Notes under the pieces: generated by a model
Told to the model about the DNA's origin: nothing
Database searches by the model: none
The model's input: the letters and a program-made list of their open reading frames with translations, nothing else
Translations under genes and position numbers: made by a program
Assembly (NCBI RefSeq): GCF_003101015.1
Contig: NZ_CP029206.1
Location: 558,001 to 622,000 of the forward strand
Origin: Actinobacillus porcitonsillarum
GTDB taxonomy: Bacteria > Pseudomonadota > Gammaproteobacteria > Enterobacterales > Pasteurellaceae
Direction: 5' to 3'
Length of the DNA: 64,000 nucleotides
Shown here: in pieces, positions 34,004 to 41,185 of the stretch
Position numbering within the stretch: the stretch's first letter is position 1
Layout of the letters: the number at the start of each line of letters is the position of its first letter

Positions 34004-34456
34004 ATGGCAAACGCTAAACAAATCGAAATTTTACAAGCCTTCGCCAAAGGCTGGTTCGGCACTTCGCAACAACACAGTATTCACGCTGAAATTATTCGCC
34101 AAAAAGGCTTTGCGAAATTAGCCGACAAAATGCAAGAAGAAGCTGATGATGAATGGAAAGAAGCACAACGTGTGAACGCTCGCTTGTTAGAATTAGGCGA
34201 AACACCTGTGGTTGGGGCGGTGGAATACCCTGTTTTCAACGATGTACGTGAAATTCTTGCTTTCGATTTAGAAGAAGGTTACAAAGGTATGGCGTATTTG
34301 AACGAAGTGGTGAATGCGTTTTCGGACGACTACATCACACGCCGTATGTTCGAAGAATTTATCGTGGACGAACAAGAACACACCAACTGGTTGGCGGAAC
34401 ATTTGGGCTTAATTGACCAAATCGGCTACCAAAATTATTTAATGAAACAAATGTAA
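34004..34456 (+). CDS. ferritin-like (bacterioferritin-type) domain protein
   Basis: A 150-residue, all-helical protein. The acidic/His pattern (HSIHAEIIRQKGF, MQEEADDEWKEA, FDLEEGYKGM, FIVDEQEHTNWL) is that expected of a four-helix ferritin-like di-metal site. It may handle iron or act as a small oxidase. It is the first gene of a likely operon with the HpaI-type aldolase 20 bases on, behind the AraC motif at 33890-33928. It is preceded by AGAGGAAAA. The exact reaction cannot be told. Confidence 0.72.
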   Translation: MANAKQIEILQAFAKGWFGTSQQHSIHAEIIRQKGFAKLADKMQEEADDEWKEAQRVNARLLELGETPVVGAVEYPVFNDVREILAFDLEEGYKGMAYLNEVVNAFSDDYITRRMFEEFIVDEQEHTNWLAEHLGLIDQIGYQNYLMKQM

Positions 34457-34475
34457 TTAAGAAGAGGGCAGAATC

Positions 34476-35267
34476 ATGCGAGTTTTTGATAAATCATTTT
34501 TACACAATCCGTTTAAAAAAGCGGTAATGCAACATCAAGTACAGCTTGGTTTCGGCGTAGTTTCAGGCTCAGCGACCAATGCGGAAATCGTAGCGGGTTC
34601 CGGCTATGACTTTATTTGGTTAGATGGCGAACACGGACCGAACACCATTGAAACCATTATCGACCAGGCACGTGCCATTGCCGCATATGACAGCCACGTT
34701 GTCGTGCGTCCGCTTGTGAGCGACCGTGCGTTAATCAAACAGCTTTTAGACGCAGGCATTCAATCGATTATCGCCCCAATGGTGGAAAGCAGTGAACAAG
34801 CGAAATATATTGCAGAATCAATGTATTACCCGCCACGCGGCAAACGTGGTTTCGGCGCCCCTGCCGTGCGTGCAGGACGTTGGGCGAGATTGCCTGAATA
34901 CATCAAACACGCCGAAGACGAGTTGTTCCTTGCGGTGCAAATTGAGAGCAAATTGGGCGTGCAAAACGTGGAAGAAATCACTAAAACCTACGGTGTGGAT
35001 GCGATTTTCTTAGGTCCTGCGGATTTAGCGGTAGATATGGGTTACTACGGCGATTTCTCAGGTGAAGAAATGCAAGCGACCATCAAAAAATTGATCACCG
35101 ATATTCGCGGTTATGGCAAACCTGTTGGCACTATCGCAGGCAGCCCAGACGAAGCCCAACGCTACATCGAATGGGGCGCGAGCTTTGTGATCGTGGGAGC
35201 GGATACCGTATTCCTCGCCAACGCCGCCGACAGTATGTTAGAAGTATGCCGTCATTTGAAAAAATAA
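34476..35267 (+). CDS. HpcH/HpaI-family aldolase
   Basis: A 263-residue class II, metal-dependent aldolase of the HpcH/HpaI/citrate-lyase family, splitting or forming 4-hydroxy-2-oxo acids to pyruvate and an aldehyde. Conserved elements are FIWLDGEHGP (metal/active-site acid and His near 47-50), VVRPL with its Arg, the metal ligand in AVQIESKLGVQNVEEI, and IFLGPADLAVDMG. It lies 20 bases after the ferritin-like gene. In this stress cluster it might clear aldehydes rather than serve aromatic breakdown; that is inference. A Hin-type uptake signal follows at 35273-35281. Confidence 0.87.
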   Translation: MRVFDKSFLHNPFKKAVMQHQVQLGFGVVSGSATNAEIVAGSGYDFIWLDGEHGPNTIETIIDQARAIAAYDSHVVVRPLVSDRALIKQLLDAGIQSIIAPMVESSEQAKYIAESMYYPPRGKRGFGAPAVRAGRWARLPEYIKHAEDELFLAVQIESKLGVQNVEEITKTYGVDAIFLGPADLAVDMGYYGDFSGEEMQATIKKLITDIRGYGKPVGTIAGSPDEAQRYIEWGASFVIVGADTVFLANAADSMLEVCRHLKK

Positions 35268-35332
35268 TCCTAAAGTGCGGTTAAAAATCTTCCCGTTTTT
35301 ATTACCGTACTTTGCCTCACTAGGAGAATACT

Positions 35333-36007
35333 ATGTTAGATTTTGAAACCACTGTAAAAACTCGCCAGTCAATCCGTAAATTTTTACCAACGCCTATGAC
35401 CGAAGCGGAAATCAAACAAACCTTAATGGATGCCCAAAATTCGCCATCGGCGTGTAACACGCAGCCTTGGCAGGTGCATATTGCGTCAGGTGAAACGCTG
35501 GAACGATTGAAAAAACGCTTTTTAGTCGCTGCGGCAGAAGGCAAATTCACGCCTGATTTTGAATTTAACCAAGCGAAGTTTTTAGGCAAATACGAAGCTC
35601 GTTGGCGTAACCAATACGAACACGTTTTCACTACCAGCTACGGCATTCCACGTGAAGACAAAGCCGCTCGCCAAGTGGTTTACGACGACAACTTCGTGGG
35701 CTACGGCGCACCACATATGGCATTTTTGTTTATGCCGAGCATTGATAATCATGACGTGAACGTAGCTGCAGATATGGGCATGTATTCGCAAACCTTTATG
35801 CTCTCGCTCACCGCACGTGGTTTTGGCAGCATTCCGCAATTAGCCTTGGCTTTATTTGCTGATGACGTACGTGAAGAGCTTGGTATTTCTAGCGATTACA
35901 AATTATTACACGTGATTTCATTCGGTCATCCGGACTGGGATGCAATGCAAAACCAAAAACATTTAGGGCGTATTCCTGTGGATGAAAGTGCGACATTGCA
36001 TTGGTAA
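35333..36007 (+). CDS. nitroreductase-family FMN oxidoreductase
   Basis: A 224-residue nitroreductase-fold enzyme reducing nitro compounds or quinones with NAD(P)H. The FMN-binding N-terminus TRQSIRKF at about 10-17 and SPSACNTQPWQVHI are classical. The FGSIPQLALAL and VISFGHPDW blocks near the end also match. It follows the aldolase gene by 65 bases with AGGAG before the ATG, so it is probably in the same transcript. The second AraC motif begins four bases after its stop, in front of ohr. Confidence 0.9.
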   Translation: MLDFETTVKTRQSIRKFLPTPMTEAEIKQTLMDAQNSPSACNTQPWQVHIASGETLERLKKRFLVAAAEGKFTPDFEFNQAKFLGKYEARWRNQYEHVFTTSYGIPREDKAARQVVYDDNFVGYGAPHMAFLFMPSIDNHDVNVAADMGMYSQTFMLSLTARGFGSIPQLALALFADDVREELGISSDYKLLHVISFGHPDWDAMQNQKHLGRIPVDESATLHW

Positions 36008-36010
36008 AAA

Positions 36011-36049
36011 TAGAGAAATAGGCAAGCATTCTATAGGAACAGGCTACCG
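36011..36049 (+). promoter_or_regulatory. candidate AraC operator, copy 2
   Basis: Identical to copy 1 over TAGAGAAATAGGCAAG, then shares AGGAA and TACCG at the same spacing. It precedes ohr by about 60 bases and gives ohr and the genes after it their own AraC-controlled promoter. Confidence 0.72.
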
Positions 36050-36110
36050 TTTTCAGACTGTATTCCGCTACAATGCTTGTATTCCAACCCAATCACAAAA
36101 GGACAACAAT

Positions 36111-36542
36111 ATGAAAATTTTCTATAAAACATCAGCAACCGCAACCGGCGGTCGTGACGGGCGTACTCAAGTGGATGACGGTTCTATCGGCTTTGATTTA
36201 GTCGGCTTTCAAAACGAAAGTGGTAAAGTCGGCACTAATCCTGAACAACTTTTTGCAATGGGCTATGCCGCTTGCTTTGACAGTGCAATGAACCACGTTG
36301 CCCCAAGTTTAGGCTTAAAACCAACCAAATCAAGTACCACCGTTGGCGTAGGTATTGGTCAAAAAGCAGACGGGGCATTTAGCTTGGATTTGGATATTAC
36401 GATTACTGTTGCAGGTTTGAGCGTAGAAGAAGCAAAACAGCTAATTGAAAAAGCCCACGCCGTTTGCCCATACTCCAACGCAACACGCGGCAATGTTGAT
36501 GTACGTTTGCATGTGAACGTGATTAGCTCATTTGATCTATAA
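36111..36542 (+). CDS. ohr: organic hydroperoxide resistance protein Ohr (OsmC family)
   Basis: A thiol peroxidase that reduces organic hydroperoxides in the cytoplasm. The 143-residue product has both catalytic cysteines, C55 in GYAACFDSAMN and C119 in HAVCPYSNATRGN, with the family's Arg partner in GGRDGR near residue 15. The start at 36111 (MKIFYKTSAT, AAAGGAC upstream) is preferred to an in-frame ATG 43 codons earlier that would run through the operator. The gene lies in the AraC-linked redox cluster; no OhrR-type MarR gene is next to it. Confidence 0.92.
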   Translation: MKIFYKTSATATGGRDGRTQVDDGSIGFDLVGFQNESGKVGTNPEQLFAMGYAACFDSAMNHVAPSLGLKPTKSSTTVGVGIGQKADGAFSLDLDITITVAGLSVEEAKQLIEKAHAVCPYSNATRGNVDVRLHVNVISSFDL

Positions 36543-36544
36543 TG

Positions 36545-36591
36545 ACAAGCGGTCGGATTTTGTAAAAATGTTGCAAAAACCGACCGCACTT
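36545..36591. repeat. uptake-signal dyad after ohr
   Basis: ACAAGCGGTCGGATTTT (from 36545) faces AAAACCGACCGCACTT (to 36591) with TTGCAAAA in the loop. The stem GCGGTCGG/CCGACCGC is almost perfect. It may end the ohr transcript or reduce read-through into the GNAT gene. Confidence 0.72.
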
Positions 36592-36616
36592 TTATAAGTC
36601 AATGAAGGGAAATAAT

Positions 36617-37312
36617 ATGCCAACTAATCATCTCAATCAGTCTATCGGCGAAGCATTGCCACATTTCACGGCAGGGCGGCAACCTAACATTCAACAGCTT
36701 GTAGGGCGTTACACCATTATTGAGCCAGTGAATGTGGTGAAACATTTTGATGATGCTTACGCCTTTTATGGACCTGAAAGCCCTGAAACGCAGTGGACTT
36801 ATTTACCGATTGATGCGTTTCAAAACAAAGACGATTTTCGTGCTTATTTTGAAAAAATGGCACAGTCAAAAGATCCTTACTATTTAGCCATTTTAAATAA
36901 AGAAACGGGCAAAATCATCGGCACATTTTCCTTGATGCGAATTGATACAGCCAACCGTGTGGTAGAAATGGGTTGGGTGCTTTACGGCTCCGAATTGAAA
37001 CAGTCTCGCTTTGCTACCGAAGCTCAATTTTTGGTGATGCAATATGTGTTTGAAGTGTTGCGATATCGCCGTTATGAATGGAAATGCGACAGCTTAAATG
37101 CACCTTCAGGCAAAGCGGCAAAACGTTTGGGGTTCATATTTGAAGGCACATTTCGACGCGTGCAGGTCTATAAAGGCCGCAGTCGTGATACCAACTGGTA
37201 TTCAATGCTCGAAGAAGAGTATCAAGCGATGAAACCGAAATTTGAAAAATGGTTACAGCCTGAAAATTTTGATAAAAACGGAAAACAAATTTCCGCTTTA
37301 AATGAGAATTAG
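36617..37312 (+). CDS. GNAT-family N-acetyltransferase (RimJ/RimL-like)
   Basis: A 231-residue acetyltransferase. The ATG at 36617 (MPTNHLNQ) is chosen because AAGGGA lies at normal distance; an ATG five codons upstream would overlap that site. GNAT elements are IIGTFSLMRID, EMGWVLYGSELKQSRFATEA and YRRYEWKCDSLNAPSGKAAKRLGF with GF(I)FEGTFRR, which fits protein- or amino-acid-type acetyltransferases. It lies 10 bases before the GST gene, so the two are co-transcribed. Substrate unknown. Confidence 0.87.
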   Translation: MPTNHLNQSIGEALPHFTAGRQPNIQQLVGRYTIIEPVNVVKHFDDAYAFYGPESPETQWTYLPIDAFQNKDDFRAYFEKMAQSKDPYYLAILNKETGKIIGTFSLMRIDTANRVVEMGWVLYGSELKQSRFATEAQFLVMQYVFEVLRYRRYEWKCDSLNAPSGKAAKRLGFIFEGTFRRVQVYKGRSRDTNWYSMLEEEYQAMKPKFEKWLQPENFDKNGKQISALNEN

Positions 37313-37321
37313 GAGAAAAAT

Positions 37322-37948
37322 ATGATCACATTACACTATCTCAAACAATCTTGCTCACACCGCATTGTGTGGCTGCTCGAAGCACTCGGCGTAGATTACG
37401 AACTCAAAATCTACGACCGCTTAGAAGGCACAGGCTTCGCCCCTGCGGAATTGAAAGCCCAACACCCACTCGGCAAAGCACCCGTGTTGCAAGACGGCGA
37501 TTTAACCATCGCAGAAGGCAATGCGATTATCCAACACTTGCTCGATCGCTATGATGACGAGAAACGCTTCACGCCAGCACATAAAACCAACGACTACTCA
37601 AACTACGTTTACTGGCTGGCGATTTCAGCGTCGATGTTCTCGGCAAATCTGCTCGCGTTAGTGTCGAAAAAAGGCGATTTAGGCGACTTTGCGCAATACA
37701 CCGACGCCCAAGTCGGCTTATATTTCAACCACGTTGAACAATCGTTAGTAGGCAAAAAATGGATTGTGGGTGAGCAACTTACAGGCGCAGATTTCGCTTT
37801 AAGTTTCCCACTGCAATGGGGCTTGAATTATGTGGAGAAAGCCGATTTCCCAAATATCGTGCGTTATCTTGAACAAATCGAGAACCACCCTGATTATCTC
37901 AAGGCGAATGAAAAAACTGCAGGTCGTTTAGATTTGAGTCGGTTCTAA
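37322..37948 (+). CDS. glutathione S-transferase
   Basis: A 208-residue GST conjugating glutathione to electrophiles. The thioredoxin-fold N-terminal domain (ITLHYLKQSCSHRIVWLLEALG) contains LGKAPVLQDGDLTIAEGNAI, with the cis-proline and the Glu/Ser-like pair that hold glutathione. The C-terminal half is helical with the GADFALSFPLQW N-capping region. It ends the redox cluster and is followed two bases on by a near-perfect uptake-signal dyad. Class not determined. Confidence 0.88.
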   Translation: MITLHYLKQSCSHRIVWLLEALGVDYELKIYDRLEGTGFAPAELKAQHPLGKAPVLQDGDLTIAEGNAIIQHLLDRYDDEKRFTPAHKTNDYSNYVYWLAISASMFSANLLALVSKKGDLGDFAQYTDAQVGLYFNHVEQSLVGKKWIVGEQLTGADFALSFPLQWGLNYVEKADFPNIVRYLEQIENHPDYLKANEKTAGRLDLSRF

Positions 37949-37949
37949 C

Positions 37950-37995
37950 ACAAGCGGTCGTTTTTGCAAAATCTTTTGCAAAAACGACCGCACTT
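37950..37995. terminator. perfect uptake-signal dyad, terminator between gst and acr3
   Basis: ACAAGCGGTCG (37950-37960) and CGACCGCACTT (37985-37995) flank TTTTTGCAAAATCTTTTGCAAAAA-like sequence, giving a stem of about 20 bp followed by TTTAT. It lies between convergent genes and is the clearest example of the intergenic element found throughout this window. Confidence 0.82.
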
Positions 37996-39000
37996 TTATT
38001 TATTCCATCGATTTAATAAACTGACTAATGACAACATAACAGGAACTTCAACTAAAACCCCTACTACGGTTGCCAATGCTGCTCCTGAATGCAATCCAAA
38101 TAATGAAATCGCAACAGCAACGGCTAATTCAAAAAAGTTACTTGTGCCGATTAAACAAGCTGGAGCAGCAACTTGATGGGGTAGTTTTAACCATTTAGCT
38201 AAAATATGCGCAAGAAAGAAAATACCATAGGTTTGAGCTAATAACGGGATGGCAATTAACAAAATAATCAATGGTTTTTCTAAGATGGTTTGTGCTTGAA
38301 AAGCAAATAACAACACGACTGTCAGCAATAATCCTAAAATAGAAAATGGCTTTAAGTTTTGGCTTAATCGCTGAATTTTTTCACTTGATTGTCCTAATAC
38401 TTTTCGGGTTATCCAGCCAGCAAGAAGTGGCAATAATACATATAAAATCGTGCTGTATAACAACGTTTGCCACGGAATTTGAATATCACTAATTCCTAAT
38501 AAAAATCCTGCTATTGGTGCAAACGCAAAAATCATAATGATGTCATTTATAGAGACCTGAACCAAAGTGTAATTGGCATCCCCTTTGACTAACTGTGACC
38601 ATACAAATACCATTGCTGTACAAGGCGCGACACCAAGTAAGATCATGCCTGCGATATATTCTGTTGCCGATTGTGCATCAACCCACCCCGCAAAGAATAC
38701 ACGGAAAAAGAGCCAACCGATCAGCGCCATAGTAAAAGGCTTGACGAGCCAGTTAATAAATAAAGTTAAAGCCAAACCTTTTGGTTTCTTACCAACATTT
38801 TTAATTGCTGACCAGTCAATTTGGATCATCATCGGATAAATCATCAGCCAAATCAGCACGGCAACAGGTAAATTGATGTGTGCAATTTCTAATTTGGCAA
38901 TCCCAGCGAATAATTCAGGCTGCCATACGCCTAATCCAACACCGACTATGATTGCTAATGCCACCCATACTGTTAAAAAACGTTCAAAAAATCCCATCAT
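37996..39000 (-). CDS. acr3: ACR3-family arsenite efflux transporter
   Basis: An inner-membrane exporter of arsenite, about 334 residues and ten transmembrane helices. The family signatures [15 protein letters not shown] with its essential cysteine and [18 protein letters not shown] are present. The start is at 39000 (MMGFFERF) or one codon later; it overlaps the arsC stop (38997-38999), so translation is coupled. It is the last gene of arsR-arsC-acr3. The stop codon touches the terminator dyad at 37950-37995. Confidence 0.92.
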   Translation of the reverse strand: MMGFFERFLTVWVALAIIVGVGLGVWQPELFAGIAKLEIAHINLPVAVLIWLMIYPMMIQIDWSAIKNVGKKPKGLALTLFINWLVKPFTMALIGWLFFRVFFAGWVDAQSATEYIAGMILLGVAPCTAMVFVWSQLVKGDANYTLVQVSINDIIMIFAFAPIAGFLLGISDIQIPWQTLLYSTILYVLLPLLAGWITRKVLGQSSEKIQRLSQNLKPFSILGLLLTVVLLFAFQAQTILEKPLIILLIAIPLLAQTYGIFFLAHILAKWLKLPHQVAAPACLIGTSNFFELAVAVAISLFGLHSGAALATVVGVLVEVPVMLSLVSLLNRWNK

Positions 39001-39410
39001 TTTGTCTCCGCCGTAATTACGCATCCATCTTCTTTAATAAAATCCGATGGCAAAGGGTAGGGCGAAATTTGCAAAAAAACTTCTGAAGGACGACATAAAC
39101 GTACGCCTTTTTCTGTTATGACAATCGGACGATTGATTAAAATTGGATCGGCTAACATGGCGGCGATTAACGTATCATCGCTCAACGTTAAATCGTCTAA
39201 CCCTTTTTCGAGATAAGGTGGCACATTGGTTCTCAATAATTGACGTGGCGTTAATGCCATTTTTATTAATAATTCACGTAAAACAGCTTCACTCGGTGGC
39301 TGTTCTAAATAATGAATAATTGTAGGCTCAATCCCCAAATGGCGAATAAGCGCTAAAGTATTACGAGACGTACCGCACTTTGGATTATGATAAATTGTTA
39401 CACTACACAT
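38997..39410 (-). CDS. arsC: arsenate reductase ArsC (glutaredoxin-dependent type)
   Basis: Reduces arsenate to arsenite for export by the downstream ACR3 protein. The 137-residue product has the catalytic C12 in [13 protein letters not shown], the arginine-rich LLRTNVPPY segment and the [16 protein letters not shown] block with the substrate-binding Arg residues, as in the E. coli ArsC type. A Hin-type uptake signal lies inside the gene at 39372-39380, at the CGTS region. The stop overlaps the acr3 start. Confidence 0.94.
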   Translation of the reverse strand: MCSVTIYHNPKCGTSRNTLALIRHLGIEPTIIHYLEQPPSEAVLRELLIKMALTPRQLLRTNVPPYLEKGLDDLTLSDDTLIAAMLADPILINRPIVITEKGVRLCRPSEVFLQISPYPLPSDFIKEDGCVITAETK

Positions 39411-39433
39411 TCGTTTTCCTCAGATAATTCAAG

Positions 39434-39446
39434 AGTTATTGAAATA
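39434..39446. repeat. AGTTATTGAAATA motif, ars intergenic copy
   Basis: Same 13 bases as 39837-39849. One copy sits between arsR and arsC, the other upstream of arsR. It could be an ArsR binding site in each promoter; this is inferred only from the repetition. Confidence 0.4.
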
Positions 39447-39461
39447 ATAGGCGAAAAATTT

Positions 39462-39776
39462 TTAACAACAGTCAATAGAACAATGCTCATGGCTATTTTT
39501 ACAACAATTTTGCGTCAAAAATGCGGTTAAATGCAGCATTAACGTTAAATTGGCGTAATAGCGGATAAACCGTCCTTCTTGAATGCTATAAACTAGCTCC
39601 GCCTGGCTTAAATTCTTTAAATGAAAAGAGAGATTATTGGGGGCAAGATTGAGCTGTTTCGCTAAATCGCCGGCTGTCATTCCTTCGGTTCCCATTGCAG
39701 AAAGGGTTTGAAAAATAGTTAAGCGGGTCGAAGACGAAAGGCTTTCAAATAAAAAACTGGCTTGCTCGGTATTCAT
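39462..39776 (-). CDS. arsR: ArsR-family arsenic-responsive repressor
   Basis: A 104-residue winged-helix repressor opening the ars operon. The helix-turn-helix is AGDLAKQLNLAPNNLSFHLK. The classical ELCVCDL metal box is absent; instead the C-terminus is Cys-rich (QNCCKNSHEHCSIDCC), like the alternative C-terminal arsenite sites known from some ArsR proteins. The start at 39776 (MNTEQASF) is preferred; an ATG three codons earlier is possible. The first gene of arsR-arsC-acr3. Confidence 0.9.
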   Translation of the reverse strand: MNTEQASFLFESLSSSTRLTIFQTLSAMGTEGMTAGDLAKQLNLAPNNLSFHLKNLSQAELVYSIQEGRFIRYYANLTLMLHLTAFLTQNCCKNSHEHCSIDCC

Positions 39777-39836
39777 AAAAATCAAATAAGATCACAATAT
39801 TCACTATGATAACGTATTTTTTTAAAACATTTCAAC

Positions 39837-39849
39837 AGTTATTGAAATA
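39837..39849. repeat. AGTTATTGAAATA motif upstream of arsR
   Basis: See 39434-39446. It lies about 60 bases upstream of the arsR start, in the 310-base gap between arsR and the HxlR gene. That gap also holds the dyad at 39882-39945 and the HxlR motif at 40031-40065. Confidence 0.4.
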
Positions 39850-39881
39850 TAATATTGCCATGAACCACTTTCAAATGAAAA

Positions 39882-39945
39882 TTCAAGCGGTAGGATTTTG
39901 ATAAATTTTTGCAAATTGCAAAATCTTGTGAAAATCCGACCGCCC
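39882..39945. repeat. uptake-signal-like dyad between arsR and the HxlR gene
   Basis: TCAAGCGGTAGGATTTT faces AAAATCCGACCGCCCTT with TTTGCAAATTGCAAAATC between. Both arms carry one or two changes from the signal consensus. It separates two divergent genes, so a simple terminator role does not fit here. Confidence 0.6.
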
Positions 39946-40030
39946 TTAAAAGGGTAGTGTGTTTTAAATAATTTTTAAATAGGAAAATTATCCATTTGCA
40001 AAATCGGCTAATATCGCTTAGCATACCTAT

Positions 40031-40065
40031 ACTTACTTTATATAAGTACTTTCAAAAATGTAAGA
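40031..40065 (+). promoter_or_regulatory. candidate HxlR operator upstream of the HxlR gene
   Basis: Blocks ACTTACTT, AAGTACTT, CAAA and TGTAAG match 30608-30642 in order and spacing. The site ends 21 bases before the HxlR-family start codon, as expected for autoregulation. Confidence 0.68.
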
Positions 40066-40086
40066 AAATAATTTAAGGAAATAAAA

Positions 40087-40452
40087 ATGGAAAAATTTTC
40101 AAATTCAATCGAACGAGGCTATGTGTTATCCGCTCAATGCCCTTCTCGTGAGATTTTGCAACATCTGACTAACCGCTGGGGCGTGTTGGTGATGATTGTG
40201 TTGATGAAAGGCACAAAACGGTTTAGCGAAATCCGCCGTGAGATTGACGGTGTGAGCGAGCGTATGCTGACCCAAACGCTACAACAGTTGGAACAAGACG
40301 GAATGCTTAACCGCAAATCCTACAATACCGTTCCGCCACACGTTGAATATTCGCTGACGGATTATGGTAAAGAGGCTGGCAGTCGCCTTGCGAATTTAGT
40401 GGATTGGTTGGAAGAGAATTTAGTCAGTATTTTAAAAGAGAAGAAAGCATAA
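40087..40452 (+). CDS. HxlR-family transcriptional regulator
   Basis: A 121-residue winged-helix protein. The conserved CPSREILQHLTNRWGVLVM start, with its cysteine, is the family hallmark. The DNA-binding part is RFSEIRREIDGVSERMLTQTLQQLEQDGM, and the wing VPPHVEYSLTDYG follows. The cysteine often serves as a redox or aldehyde sensor. The paired operator-like motifs indicate that it controls itself and the distant NAD(P)-binding oxidoreductase at 29881-30540. AAGGAAATAAAA precedes the ATG. Confidence 0.9.
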   Translation: MEKFSNSIERGYVLSAQCPSREILQHLTNRWGVLVMIVLMKGTKRFSEIRREIDGVSERMLTQTLQQLEQDGMLNRKSYNTVPPHVEYSLTDYGKEAGSRLANLVDWLEENLVSILKEKKA

Positions 40453-40487
40453 AAAATGCCTATGAGTTAAAGCTCAATAGACATTTT
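40453..40487 (+). terminator. hairpin after the HxlR gene
   Basis: AAAATGCCTATGAG (40453-40466) pairs, with two mismatches, with CTCAATAGACATTTT (40473-40487) around a six-base loop, directly after the stop codon. The right arm ends in TTTTG. Confidence 0.65.
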
Positions 40488-40542
40488 GTTCTCTTGGCGT
40501 TTTTCGGTGTTTTCTAGGCATTTTATTTTTTATGCTTTATTT

Positions 40543-40563
40543 GCCCAATCCCAAATATTGGGC
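40543..40563. terminator. hairpin between the HxlR gene and rsmG
   Basis: GCCCAAT (40543-40549) and ATTGGGC (40557-40563) form a perfect stem with a 7-base loop, followed by TTTATTTTATG on the plus strand. It lies between convergent genes. Confidence 0.68.
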
Positions 40564-40569
40564 TTTATT

Positions 40570-41184
40570 TTATGCTTTTTTCAAGAGAACTAAATGCCGC
40601 TCTCCCACTAATTCAGGCACATCTAATTTAATCACTTCGACCAATTCAATCGGCTTACTCACTTCGGCTAATTCTTCCGGTTGATATTGTCCTTTTAATG
40701 CATAAAAATGACCGCTTGTATTCGGCAAATGGTAACACCAATCGACCATATCATTTAGAGAGGCAAAAGCTCGGCTTAATACGCCGTCAAATTGTTGCTC
40801 TTGATACTCTTCAACCCGACTTAACACAGGAGTAACATTGGTCAGTTTTAACTCACGAATGGCATTTTTGATGAAAGTAATGCGTTTGCCTAAACTATCT
40901 AACAACACAAACTGTTTATCTGGGTTAGCGATTGCCAACGGAATCCCCGGTAAGCCCGGGCCTGTTCCCACATCAATAAACTGTTGCCCCTGTAAATGTT
41001 GGCTAACCACAAGGCTGTCCATAATATGTTTGACCAACATTTCATCGGGATTACGTACAGAAGTGAGGTTATATGCTTTGTTCCATTTATCCAATAATTT
41101 CACAAAATCGACCAACTGCTGTTTTTGCTGATCGGTCAAAGAAATGTTTGCTTGACTGAGCAAGCGGTCTAATTTGGCTAACAT
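40570..41184 (-). CDS. rsmG: 16S rRNA (guanine-527-N7)-methyltransferase RsmG
   Basis: Methylates G527 of 16S rRNA using SAM. The 204-residue product has the SAM motif [17 protein letters not shown] at about 68-84, [12 protein letters not shown] and the closing GRAF-like SRAFASL region. It starts two bases after the mnmG stop, so the pair is one operon, the classical gidA-gidB arrangement beside the replication origin. The gene's start lies within the A of the coupled AACATTTTACA region. No anomalies seen. Confidence 0.96.
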   Translation of the reverse strand: MLAKLDRLLSQANISLTDQQKQQLVDFVKLLDKWNKAYNLTSVRNPDEMLVKHIMDSLVVSQHLQGQQFIDVGTGPGLPGIPLAIANPDKQFVLLDSLGKRITFIKNAIRELKLTNVTPVLSRVEEYQEQQFDGVLSRAFASLNDMVDWCYHLPNTSGHFYALKGQYQPEELAEVSKPIELVEVIKLDVPELVGERHLVLLKKA

Positions 41185-41185
41185 T

